In this document: in pieces, positions 1 through 11,706 of the stretch | How positions within the stretch are numbered: the first letter of the stretch is position 1 | Layout of the letters: every line of letters begins with the position of its first letter | Assembly (NCBI RefSeq): GCF_015706575.1 | Contig: NW_024037072.1 | Location: forward strand, 501,001 to 565,000 | Direction of reading: 5' to 3' | From: Patiria miniata | Taxonomy: Eukaryota; Echinodermata; Asteroidea; Valvatida; Asterinidae | DNA length: 64,000 bases | Translations under genes and position numbers: made by a program | The notes under the pieces: generated by a model | Told to the model about the DNA's origin: nothing | Databases searched by the model: none | The model's input: the letters and a program-made list of their open reading frames with translations, nothing else

Positions 1-3000
1 AATAGCCGTAGCTCCATTTAAAATCTTCCCAAAAACCTGTTTGCACAGTTGAAAAGTGAACAGAGTGAAAGGAACCTGCAATCTGCAATCTGAAGAGAGA
101 TAAAGCTAAGAGAATGCAGTAGGCTGATGAACTGATCATGGTCTATGGCACAATAGAATTACCTCTCATTGACGTCATCAATCTAACCGCACTCTCACAT
201 TCGCTCCCAGCAAATTGTCTGTGGTCTGAAAATAGTGCGCAGGCGATACAAAAATGGACACTGAATCGGTCTTTTCAGAAAAGAAATTTTGCAAAAGCCT
301 TGAAAACAATAAAATGGAAGGAAATGTGTGTGTTGAAAAGATGAGATAATTGAACAGTATAGCCTGAAGCAGTGCCTTATGAAGAGACTATAGTAACATA
401 TAGTAAACAAGAAAAATATTACCCAAAAAAACTGTCCAAATGACTACAGACTGGGGCCTCAGTCCAAGTTAAAGTTAATTATTTATTGACGATGGCAAAG
501 CTGAAATTAAAGAGATGGGATAGACATGATAGATGTTGAAAACGTGTCCTGGAATAAAGAAGGAACTGACAATGTAGCAAATGCAAACAAAAAAATGATG
601 AAAATTCACTTTTGACCAATGAGAGGAAATGACTTGGCTGCTGTTGTCTGGGAAGAAATGAAGGGAACTCAAAAGGAAAAATGATGGAGGGGGAAAAAAT
701 AATATAGATAGTGGTTTGGGAGTGTAATGAAAGCGTGCACTCCCATTGTCCAACCCAGGGTATTAAATGTCTGTTAAAGGAGTGGTGCAGACTTGAGCAA
801 ACAATGGCAGACGGTGAAAAAATTGCAATTTTGGTGCTCGCTTTTAAGTCATGTCTTAAACAATGTGTTTGGAGTCATCCATCACTGGACAAGAAACTTT
901 GACTTGGTCATGATGCAACTGACTCAATGCGTTGATGGATTAAGTTTTTCATTTGTTAAACCCAACATCTTCCAAATTATCAATCTTAATTCAAAGATAC
1001 CTAAATAGATAGATGGTTTGGTAAGAGTACATGTAAACTAAATTGTAAAAGGGACTTGTACTGGGCTGAGCAGAGAAGGCAGGCATTTCACCCTGAGGTT
1101 ACCCAAATGGTGCCCCCCCCCCTCCCCTCTCCCCTCTCCCCTCTCCCCTTCTTGTTTGTGAGTTCTTAAAACCCCGATCAGATATCAGGATAATCATGCA
1201 TGTCTGTCCAGTCCATTGATGCGTGTTGTCGCAATGCATCATTAGCTTTCATGGTCGAATGACGCACATAGGACATTCGTGATGCACAGCATGCCTTCAC
1301 TACAATCCACACAAGTCCAAAACCCATCAATGTTCAAATAAAAAGAAGGAAATTGTTTCATCCTAATAGTATATATGCCGTAGAAAATTGAGTAAAACGA
1401 ATCGGCGAAAACAGCTGCACAGAATATGAATTAAGAAACCCATGCATGGTTGGTGTACACATCCTTGGGGACATTTGAAATTGTTATCAACTGTACACCA
1501 AATTCATTCCTCCGCTGCTCCTCAACATATCATAAAATATCTCCATGGCAAACCGACACCTTGGCGGCAGCCATCTTGGAATAGTTCAGATTACATCTGG
1601 CACTTAATCAAACTCTGCGCCAGACACTCTATAGGTGGAGGAATGTCCAACGGACAGCTTGATCATTTTTCAATTAAACACTTTAGAGAGCACTTTAATA
1701 AAAGCGACCCCCCAAAAAGCCTTGAAAGATGATATGGACTGTCTGATTGCACATTTCTAATCTTGAGTAGTCTGAAATAGGAACTAATTAAAGTGTATGC
1801 ATTGGCTCTGTTGTATTATTTAACGCAGTTCCTTTGTGGATGCATGAGAGCAATATCGTTGAGGCATGGTGTTCATGTTAAGATGGATCAGTTCCGCAAT
1901 ATTTGGCACTCCATTTCAAGAATGTGTCAGTGAACTTTAGAAAGTCAACGACATGACTTTCTGACGCTGTCTCTTAAGAGACTATACACTGCCGTTATTA
2001 AATCCCGACCGTCATAAGATTTGGTTTGTCACTGATGTGTTGGAATGATCAGCCATGTAAATACATTACAAGCCATGCAGAGATCGAAAAAGTCATGTCA
2101 ACATCTCTGTGGCATTGAGATATGTGTTCTTTTAATATTGAATGGAACATTTTTTTTGGAGACTTCAACGTTGGAAATATAAACTGACGCTGTCTACAGG
2201 AATGTACATCTTGAAGTTTCATTCGTGGTGTACTAATCACATAGTTGATAAACGTCAAATTAATTGTCAATAAGTTTTCAAGATCACAGGGAAATTCCAT
2301 ATTTTAAAAATTGTACCCGGTACTGTGAGACCTTTATTTGTCATTTACATGTATTATAATTTTGGTGGCATGAGTTATTTATTACTTACAGAAAATGTTG
2401 AGTGAGTTAAAAGAACTAGTGTTGACAGCAAGCTAGTCGCGCCCGTGTCTTGATGTACTCAGATGTGACGGCATGCCCATGCCTGACCTGGTAAAAATAA
2501 ACCCTACATTTATCACGGATCCCTCCTCGCAAAGAACATAGACCTATTTCAGCATCAATGTACTGCAATGGAATCACACAGGAAGTCACGAGGACGTCAT
2601 GATCTCCTGATGCGCAACCTTGAAGATGCCCTCAGGCAGCCCAATGTCTCCTCCAAGGTCTCATGGAATGTCTACAGTGATGTCAGTTTTCCACAGGATG
2701 TTAGACCACAGAGAGGGAATTTGTGTCATTTTGTCAAATGCAGAAGCAGATGTACTTTCAGCAGTGACAGTAAGCTCTCCAAAGTGCATCTGAAAGTGAA
2801 AGGATTTTGTTGCGTTGCCGATTAAAATCTGTTCCAAGAAGATGTTGAGGCCATGAACCTCAGCGTTGAGGAGTATGCATGTACATGTATGGACACAAAA
2901 CTTTCTTTTCAAGTCGTTTTTAAAGATTTCATCACCCTTAATTTTTCTCTTTATTTCTCTATATTTTTAAGAGGCTAAAAACAATGAAAAGAAATTGTGA

Positions 3001-3892
3001 AAAATTTCCAAAATAAAACACAATTTTTTGCTTGCTTTGTGATTGAGAATCAAACTACATATTGCCCATGGATACAAGAAATCAGAGGGTAATAGAAAAT
3101 GTGCCATGGTGTTTCGAAAGGCACACATTATGCAAGTTGTCTGACAGTGTCTAGACAAAATCTCCATGGTTGATCACACCTTCTGATTAACTGTAATCGG
3201 ACCCTAAACCCTCCATCAGTAAGTGAGCAGAGAGCATCCATATCAAAATGCGAACCCTACCGGTATTTCTTAGCACCTTACTTGTATCAATCAGTTCTGT
3301 TGCCAACGAACCCAACCCTTAACACCTTGCATCATTAAGCATGGATTTGCCTGTAGTAATATATCTCTTGACCAGCATTTACAGTCTTGAGGGAGATGCG
3401 TGTTTTGACCGACAATCAATGTTCTCTGCATGTCTCATGTGTAGATTGCCCGAGGCTTCAGAATTTAGCATTTTATGACCAGATCGAGCCCGATCCATCA
3501 AATGTTTAATTCATGTCACTGATGGGAAGGGACAGAGTTTCACGGCAAAGTTTGATCAGCAAATAGGAATGTTTGATATCGGCCTTAATGTATTTGGGTT
3601 GATGTCATCCAATGATGATTGCCACTTCCCAAGACCTGCATTCAGTTTATGATACCTTTTATTGCAGGAAGTGATTCAGGACTGGATTTAAAAAAGAAAC
3701 TAATTTTTTGTAAACGTTACACAGTTTTTCCCCCAAAATTGATTAATTCAACATGTTGCATACTGTGTCAAGAAATAATCATGTCATACTAACACTGAAA
3801 GAAGTCCTTGCGTCTTTGCATACAAATGTTCAATTTCCCATGTCAGGACAAGATTTTCAACTTCCCATGTCGTATTTCTTAATTTTTCTTAG
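1..3892 (+). other. Non-coding, probably intron upstream of the first visible exon
   Basis: The sequence is AT-rich, with one pyrimidine tract (1113-1149, C-run followed by CCCTCTC repeats). No exon encoding the expected KIHF docking motif or the family's N-terminal regions was found. Short open frames near 2568-2912 on both strands are unrecognised and lack family features. The acceptor of the exon at 3893 shows this is intronic at least at its right end. Confidence 0.75.
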
Positions 3893-4025
3893 GTCTACGC
3901 GACGTGGGCAGTTCATGAATACGACCGTAAAAATGAAGACATCGATCCCATCGCAGCATCGGCGGAGTATGAGCTGGAGAAACGAGTTGAGCGAATGGAC
4001 GTTTTCCCCGTGGATCTTGAAAAAG
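3893..4025 (+). CDS. PPP1R9: PPP1R9 exon: PP1-binding region tail and pre-PDZ linker (44 codons + 1 nt)
   Basis: The exon opens after a good acceptor (pyrimidine-rich tract ending TTCTTAG) and closes at G|GTAAAC. In phase 0 it encodes 44 residues, starting [19 protein letters not shown] and continuing with [20 protein letters not shown] before DLEK. From recalled family sequences this aligns without gaps with the stretch of neurabin/spinophilin immediately C-terminal to the KIHF PP1-docking motif. It includes the highly conserved [16 protein letters not shown] block just before the PDZ domain. In spinophilin this region folds onto the PP1 surface away from the active site and helps steer substrate choice. 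One base is left over, completed by the next exon to a glycine. The docking motif itself should be on the preceding exon, which I could not find in 1-3892. A second AG 27 nt inside the exon could serve as an alternative acceptor, but the protein match favours the first. Confidence 0.95.
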
Positions 4026-7000
4026 GTAAACTTTTCCTGACTTTGGGACCGGAGTCATTCATTCGCAGCGGTCGTTGCGCTTGACTGGACTCTTAGAGAT
4101 AGCATTAATGACTTATAATTAATACTCTGTTGGTGCTTTCAGTCGTTCAACCCGGGCATAGGGGTCCAATTTGGTTGAGCTGCCAAGCGCATGAATGTGC
4201 TAAGCACAGCATCATATTAGCTTAGCAAGAACAGGTTACCAGCTAAAATGTTATCCAGTTTATATTGCACATGACTGGTTCTCCACTGAAACTTGCTAAG
4301 TGCATATATCTACATGTATTTGCTGAGTAATATTACAGGGAGGGATTGTAAGAGAAGATGGTGGGGCTTTAGTGACATTAAGTCCCCTTCATAAAGATCC
4401 TCATACCCTTCCAATTCTGCCCTTTTTGAAACAAAACTTTCAGGAGATTATATTGCTTGATTGTTTGTTGTAATGTTTCAACATATTCCAAAATTTACCC
4501 CAAAAATGTAATCTTTAAAGAAATTGGTTGAAATCTCTTGGGAATATCTGCCACTCCATGCATATTTCTATTCACACATAGTATGCATATTTCTGGTGAC
4601 AATTTCATAAATGTAACTTTTTTAGGTATGTACATTTTGTATACTGTTTTTAACACCGCATGCAGTATACATGTATGGCTTCCGACGGATTTGTCTTGAA
4701 ACCATTTTAAGGGAATCAAAAAAAAAAGTTTTCAAATTATTAAGATAAGAAAATACAGTATCATGTAAGATATTCATAACCTCTTCTGTGGGGTGGGACA
4801 TTATTTTGCTACTGAATTAAATTCGCATGCGTGATACGAAGATCATGCATGATTGATTGCGGTCTCCAAGCGACGCACATGTATGTGTGTTGTAAGTCCA
4901 AGGTTACAGATGACTCCAGTGTTGAGTCCAGGGCCGACCATGCTCATGTTATTGAGCTCTCATTGAGGGAAATAGGTTATGAATGTGCTGCCTGGTATAT
5001 TTATCGATCATTCTGATAACATTACATGTACACGATGCGTGGTTGTGTGAAGATAGCGGCACTGTGTGGATGTTCAGCTTATTGACAAGTCAAGATGAAG
5101 TAGGAACATTATTGGATACTGGTGAATTTTAAAGAGATCCACTTGAAATAAAACTAACGAGCTACATAATTAAGAACTGTCTCTTTCCTCCTCTTCATGT
5201 AGAAAAAGGAATGAATTCTGGTTCAGTAAATTGTGGAGATGTCAGAATACAGTTCAACTCCACTCATGCATTGACTCAAAAGTCTGTTGTCTCTTAAACC
5301 TGTAAAATAAGTATTACTTTTTGAAAATTGGCCAATAAGGCCATCAATGTATTAAAAACAGGCTCATTCAGTCTAATTTGATGCTGCCCTTCTTTGGTAG
5401 TCACCTCAGTTATTAATTATTATTTTTTAAAAAATCAACAATTGCCTGCAATTACATTTCAGGCACAATCTTTTTGATAATGCTCTAGAAGATGTAGAAG
5501 ATGTGAAAACTAGGACTTGAGAAAAGCCCCACCTCCCCCCCCCCAAAAAAAAACAATAGGAAGAAAAAGCAGAAATGTAGTTAGTTGTGATACCTTACAT
5601 GTAGGCGAACATGAACTTCAGACTTGTTATAAATTACAAACCTAGGGAATTATTGAAGCACAGCAGGATTAAAGTTTGTCGTCTGGTGAAATAATATGCT
5701 CAGGTCTCTCTGAAACATATTGCCACAGCAGTAATCTTGCCAGATTTATTTTCCCCCTGTTTTGAGCTGAAAAATTGATGGGACATTCCTTTGCCGAAAA
5801 TGATTAATTCTTCACACCTCTCAGAGTAATCTACACATCTTGGAAATAGAAGCAATATTTTCATACCTCGATGGTCCTGCAAATCTGTCAGTGCTGTGAT
5901 TTATTAAATAGGGTGAAAATTGCTGTCCTAAAATCACAGTGTGTAGGCCTATAACGGTGCATACATGTACATGTATGAGTACGCGTTGGAAGTTTGCAGT
6001 TTATGCAATGCATGTGATACGTTTGACACTTTCTCTAGAAAGAAAATTACAGGAAACATCTGCAAGACCGTAAAGTTTTGAGATTCCATGAAAGGATCTC
6101 AGATCTGATGGATTTGTTTCTTTTACTAAGAAATAACCCTTACAACTTAACAGGAAAGTAACGATAATCTTCGCAATTCAAAACATGATCACAGTTGCAC
6201 TTTGAGGAATTATTCCCCTGCGAACGAAATCCTTCATATTCCAACCACGTCCGGTCATAACTCACTTATGTATGTTGTCACGTCGTCGCAAAGAACTGTG
6301 AACTCTTGTGACTGAGGAAATCCGAGAGATTTCATGATGGCATTGTGTGGCTTCACTGCTCTTCCTATGGCACTGGAAAAAAATGGCAAAGTACCCGGAA
6401 GTCAGGCAGAATTATCCACGATACACCTTCGTTTTTAAATCCCAGATACTCCCCTTCATCCTGGCTACCTTGCAAGGAGTTTTGAATTTCTCTTTTCCTG
6501 GTAACTGAATGACGGTCCTAAGTCCCTGGACTTTGTATCAAAATCCCAGAAGGAAGGAGGGGGAGGCAGGTTCTTAATACTGCTAAGTTACAATGAAAAT
6601 TGCTTAGCTGGTTAACAACCAACCAACCTACACAGCTGTTCATTGTCTGGTTTGGCTGGTTGCCTGCTTAACAATTCTTAGCAGCAATGCAACATTGAAC
6701 AATCGACAGCTGTAATTCTGTAAAAGATGCATTCCCGGAATTTTTTTACCTTATTGCTGAAGGGGACACTTTTCCAGCTGGTCAGCATTTCTGATTCCTC
6801 ATGGACAATCTTGCCAGGCTACAGGTTCAATTCCTTGCCTCTGGCCCTTACTTACTCCCTGGAGGTAGATGTGTAAGCCTCCACCTGCCTGTCTCAGCTC
6901 ACCTCTCCGCTGCGGATATAGACCTACATGTAGCGGGCAATTCCATGAAAATGTGGAAATGGCTGAAAAAATTGATAATTTATTAAAATGTTCAGAATTG

Positions 7001-7076
7001 CAAGCACCATAACCTCAAATGTGGTATCAAATTAAAGGGGGCAACAAGACCTTTCATTTGAATGATGTGTCGTTAA

Positions 7077-7590
7077 AGGGAAAATACAACATTTGCAAAC
7101 ATCAACAAATAAAACTACCAAATCATTTTGAAATACCTTGCTGGACTGTTGGTGAATGACAGTGTAAAGCATTCTGTAAAATCATGGCACCTGGTATACT
7201 GTCATTTTCAAGAAAAGTGATATTTTTGTATCAATTTCCAACGCTGATCGGCCGATCAGCGTTGGAAACAACTGGCTTTTTTTCAATTACTGGCCCCAAT
7301 TGACCATCGCACTTGTTTGCAATCGATTACAAACCTATGAACGGGTACGAGCAAGCTAGACTGGTTCCCTGACCTTACAATTCCCCAATGTATGTAAACT
7401 GCTCTCTTTCTTCTTATATGGAGTCAGGGAACCAGACTACAGGAAAATGATCGTTTTTCTTGGTTTTTATAGCATTTTCGAACCCAAAACCTCAAAAAAG
7501 TCAGTGTAACTATATTTGCTATATATTTCCAACCCCCCAATTCCATCCATTTCTGAAAATTACAGCAAAAGCAAATGATGTATATTCCCT
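7077..7590 (+). mobile_element. TTAA-flanked MITE, family 1, copy 1
   Basis: The body begins AGGGAAAATACAACATTTGC and ends with its approximate inverse complement (GCAAATGATGTATATTCCCT). It is flanked on both sides by TTAA (7073-7076 and 7591-7594), as with piggyBac-type target duplications. It is 514 bp and has no coding capacity. A perfect palindrome of about 32 bp centred on CGGCCG lies at about 7238-7269. An inner inverted pair (GACTGGTTCCCTGAC and GTCAGGGAACCAGACT) flanks a short loop around 7360-7440. It is nearly identical to the copy at 24822-25335. Confidence 0.85.
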
Positions 7591-8364
7591 TTAAGATGGA
7601 ATATGATTAGGTTAAGTGTATTTTCCTGTTAAACAAAAATGGTATTTTTACCTAAAATTATGGGGTTTACATGCCATCTACCGGTACTGTCCAAGCACAG
7701 AGTCCATACCTACCCTCATTTTTTTTAAGCCCATACACAATGAGTAGAGTCAGCAAATCTGAAGAAATGAGAATGATTCCAACCTTATGAGCATTTGTTT
7801 TGGATGTGTAGAGCTGTAAGCCCAGCCCCTTGACATACTCTTGTGATGGCCAAGACACATCCCTAGCATCCTCCCTTCTCTGTGTTACCATTGTCAGCAG
7901 GTGTACCAAGATGTTGTCTCCTCACGTTGAGTGGGATTGCATGGGAGGTTGCCTTCTAAGATTTCAGTTTTCTGTTGCTCATTTTCTTGTTGGGGAAATT
8001 GGCACATCTTTCCCATGTTCAATCTGAGGGCAAATTGGAAGTGGCAAACATTTGAAGGTGTGACGGGATTGATAAGTCCGGACTCATTCTACTTGGAGGT
8101 ACTGGAACCGGGCGTAATTTGAGCCAGATCCTGTGAAACGCTATGCTGGCACTTTCCAATTTAACTTATCCTAGCATTCTAAGACCTACATGCGAAGGCG
8201 CGTCATATCTCATGAAATAAATAATTATGACACGAGTGTTTTCAAATGTAAAAAATCCCAATAAAGGCTACTCCTTACATGTGTAACTAATAGGCCATTT
8301 AAGCACCATAGACACCATCTGCTGCGCTAGATGCTGCCATTTCAAAAGTTTCAAGAATGAAACC

Positions 8365-8800
8365 TGAAACGTGTTTCAGTAGCGATAGTTGTCATGTGTT
8401 TTTTTATAACAAGGCTTGTCGTGTGTTTCAGTAACAACACTTGTCATGTGTTTCAAGGATAACACGCGTCATGTGTTTCAGTAACGACACTTGTCATGTG
8501 TTCTGAGACCTCTGTCATGTGTTTGGTAATAACATTTGTCATTTTTTTCTTCAATCTGCATCATGTTTCAGAAAATGACACTTGTCAGATGTAAGTGTTC
8601 GGACAGGTGTCATGAGTTTCAATAATGTCACTTTCAGTCATGTGTTCTGCAAGCTACTGGTACATCATGTGTTTCAATAACAACACTTGCCATGTCTTCT
8701 GGGACTTCCATCACGTTTCACAAATGGCACTTGCCACATGTCTTGAGACCTGCATCTTCGGTTTCAAGTATCGCACCTGTCAGGTGTCTTGAGACTGCCA
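8365..8800 (+). repeat. Degenerate minisatellite, units of about 23-28 bp
   Basis: About sixteen units begin TCATGTGTTT or close variants. One type continues CAGTAACAACACTTG and another CTGAGACCTCCA, and the two types alternate in the right half. Units differ by many substitutions, so the array is old. Confidence 0.75.
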
Positions 8801-9492
8801 AACTCCTCAGGTCATTTCTGTACCTTTGGGCTTCTCCTGATTTCTAATGGGTTCAGCTTAGTCTTTACTTTGTGTTGAAACTCTTCATCAGTAAGCAGTT
8901 TTTGCAGCTGAAGTCAAATTTGCAACTTTAGGATCTAGTTGCAGATTGAAAAATTGTAAAGGAACCAAAAAATTGAGCAAACCGGTTTTAAGGACTTGAT
9001 TAGTAAACAGACATGTTGTCATCTATGGATTTTTTTTGGAGGGGGTATGTTTTTTATGTTAGTTATAAAAAAAATATTTTCAAGAAAGTGATACGAATCT
9101 AAGGTTTTTTAGGCCACATCCCAATTCATGACACCCACCTTGAAAACTGCATCCAGTGCCAGGATCTTTGCCTGGTAGAGGAGAGGGTACCTCTTGCGTG
9201 CCCTTGTAAAGGCTGCTCCATATCTGCTGTCAGTTTCTGCTCAGGATTTGATCTCCTGGACATTCTTGACAAATTGAGGCAAATTGTTGTTTGGATTATG
9301 GCATTCCAGAAAGAGAAACATTGGCTTAGGTTTTCAGGAAAGTCAGGAAAGCCAGTGACTGGGTTTTTTTTCAGATGAAGAGGAAGGTGATGTTTCTACC
9401 AAGTTTGTGTTTTCATTCCCTCTGTTGTACTTGCAGTTTATTTGGGACAATTGAAATCGTAATGAGTATGAATTGTGAAGAGATGCAGAAAC

Positions 9493-9565
9493 TAAGACCG
9501 GTTGGAGTCTGAATGCTGATAATTACCCTTGCCGATTATCAGCATCCAGACTCCAACCAGTCTTA
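9493..9565 (-). other. 73-nt near-perfect hairpin, pre-miRNA-like
   Basis: Two 31-nt arms (TAAGACCGGTTGGAGTCTGA... and its inverse) enclose an 11-nt loop. The arms differ at two positions only. On the minus strand both mismatches become G-U wobbles, so a minus-strand transcript would pair along all 31 bases. The size fits a microRNA precursor, but a small fold-back transposon relic is an equally good explanation and no family is recognised. Confidence 0.4.
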
Positions 9566-9944
9566 AGCAGAGTGTTTAAAACCAGCCAAGCACACATTTA
9601 TTCCATAAATACAGCTTCCCTCTTTCCCTCTTGCTCTTTTTCAAACACAATTGTGTTCAAAATACAATGTCAGAATTAACAATAATGACACATTTCAGCT
9701 TCACCTTTCTTTTGTCGGTTTTCTAGCTGATTCAGCATCTGGACTATTCATTCTCAAAAGAAGAAAAAAAATTCACAAACAGATGTTAAATTCCCACGTT
9801 ATTTTTTTCAACTTTTGCCTAAAAATACATTTCTATTTCCTGAAGTGATCGAAGATGAATCCTCATTGCATACTTAAATTTAGAATAAACTGTGACTGTT
9901 GTGTTTTTTTCTATACAATTTCAGGCTGCCATTAGTAGCAACTG

Positions 9945-10160
9945 CCATGCCCCCACCTCTCCCACTACCCCATCCAAACTACCATACTCCATCCTATAAA
10001 TACCCAACCCAAAACCACACCCAATCCAACTCCCCTTAATTCGTTTTGGTCGTCTGTGTGGGAACATAATAGAGCAGACAAGCCCCACCATGTTTTCAAC
10101 CCAACTCAAACTTCCCCAGCCCCATCACCTTACCCAACATCCAACCTCATCACTCCAACC
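9945..10160 (+). repeat. C/A-rich, G-poor low-complexity tract
   Basis: CCCACCTCTCCCACTACCCC and AACCCAAAACCACACCCAATC style sequence, with very few G. There is no fixed period. Confidence 0.55.
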
Positions 10161-10799
10161 CTCGATCGCAGAAAAGAACTTTGATTGAAATAGTCACTTT
10201 GTAAGGACAGTAACCTTCCTTTATTGTTGTATCCTACATGTAAAACTATCAAGAACTTCCTGTTCCTTCGGGTTATAATTGTGCTCCCATGCAAAGCTTG
10301 GCCGACGAGTTTTAATAAAATGTTTGATTCAAACTTGTCGCTGGAAATAACTGGAGAATTTGTAAAAAGACCACATGGCCAATTTTCAATCATCTCAAAT
10401 GACAATTTTTCCCCTCTGTGATTGAAATCCAAATCCCAGTGCTCTCTCAAAATCATTATTTATTGGCACAAATGCTGCAGGGTCTTTAAATCATTGCATG
10501 AGGTGGCCGGCCACCTATTGGCCCTATGAAATGACACCGCGTGGCCTACACATTAAATCTTTTCTGGGATACTGAATTAGCAGGTGATGTCTAGGGCAAA
10601 ACAGCAATCTGACTTTGATCATACTCTAACTCAACATTTACACTGACTTTTTGTTCTGATTTTGATCATTTTCTGATTTTGGGTCATTTGGGTATCATGT
10701 ATGCCAGCACTGCAAACCACCAGCCAGTTCTTGCCCCTCTATGGATTTTACATTGTAAGATGTATGATCTTTACTTTGATCTGTTTAGTCATATTGTAG

Positions 10800-10880
10800 G
10801 TCTTGGCGCTAAACACTCATGCTCTCATGGATGGGACTCGAACCCATGGCCTCCCCACTTACAAGTGCATCTATGTCTTT
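10800..10880 (-). repeat. tRNA-like or SINE-derived sequence
   Basis: On the minus strand, GGCCATGGGTTCGAGTCCCATCC gives a perfect T-arm with a canonical B box. Upstream of it, CACTTGTAAGT resembles an anticodon loop. No proper D arm or acceptor stem is seen, so this is a tRNA-derived relic rather than a tRNA gene. Confidence 0.4.
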
Positions 10881-10960
10881 CCCAGTCAATTTCCAAACAT
10901 CAGCGAAGCTACAGTTGTTCCCAAACCTTCTGCAGGAAATAAGATCAATCTTAAAATTAT

Positions 10961-11570
10961 TTCCTCTCGTTTTCATTAGAAAGTAATAAATTCTAGTACA
11001 TGTTCTTTCTTAACCAGTCCATTACATTTGTTAAATTTAAAAATAGCGCATATTACATGCATAACACCTCACCATAAAAATCAATCGAATAACATGATCT
11101 ACATGTGAATCTGAAAAACATTTCTTCTTATGCTCATTAGAAAGTAATAAATTGTAGTACATGTTTTTACTTAACCAGTCCAATATTTGTCCCATTTAAC
11201 ACAACATAGCTCATATTATAACATCTCACCCACAGATTATGTTTCTTGATTGGTCGAGAGTGAGTCACATGGTATTTGCTATTTTTGCTATATTGATGTC
11301 CACGGCCACAAAGACTATACGCATAGCAACCAAACTACTATGCATATCAACCGGTATTGTGTGCAATGCATACGGGTGTGCGTGTTGTGCATTTTGTTCC
11401 CAAGCGCTAGCGCTACAGAGCTGGGTTCAAACATTTCGTGAAGGGGAGATTTGGAAAAGGAAATTTTCAACTCATTTCGTATTGAAATAGAAATACATTT
11501 TAATTGTATCTAGATTAAATGTATCGATTAAATATCTTAAATCAAGCAGAATCTGTGGGTGAGGTGTTAT
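10961..11570. repeat. Tandem duplication plus flanking inverted repeat
   Basis: TCATTAGAAAGTAATAAATT, AGTACATGT, TTAACCAGTCCA and ATAACACCTCACC occur twice with a period of about 157-161 bp (10961-11075 and 11122-11233). The second unit's ATAACATCTCACCCACAGA (11218-11236) has its inverse complement at 11552-11570. An inserted fold-back element could explain this. Confidence 0.65.
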
Positions 11571-11573
11571 GAA

Positions 11574-11706
11574 ACAAATATTGACTGCATGGTATAGTGA
11601 ACCTAGCCTCCCGAGGTGATGGCATTGGTATTTACATTTGTATGCTCCATGGATCACCTCGGGAGCATAGTTTTTCACTATACCACTCAAAGCAGTCAAT
11701 ATTTGT
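11574..11706. repeat. Fold-back element, 133 bp
   Basis: Three inverted pairs nest around a short loop. They are ACAAATATTGACTGC with GCAGTCAATATTTGT (perfect, 15 bp), GGTATAGTGAA with TTCACTATACC, and CTCCCGAGGTGAT with ATCACCTCGGGAG. It could cruciform as DNA or form a long hairpin as RNA. Confidence 0.8.

Noticed and set aside
598..615. Reading MKIHF, resembling the expected PP1-docking motif upstream of the first exon
   Set aside because: The next codon is TGA, no splice signals frame it, and the flanking residues of the family are missing. Chance match.
2568..2912. Overlapping 80-85-codon open frames on both strands
   Set aside because: Slightly GC-richer than the surroundings but unrecognised, with no convincing splice sites and no match to neurabin N-terminal regions.
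8365..8800. CRISPR-like array
   Set aside because: Units are degenerate and contiguous, without constant repeats or unique spacers, and the genome is animal.
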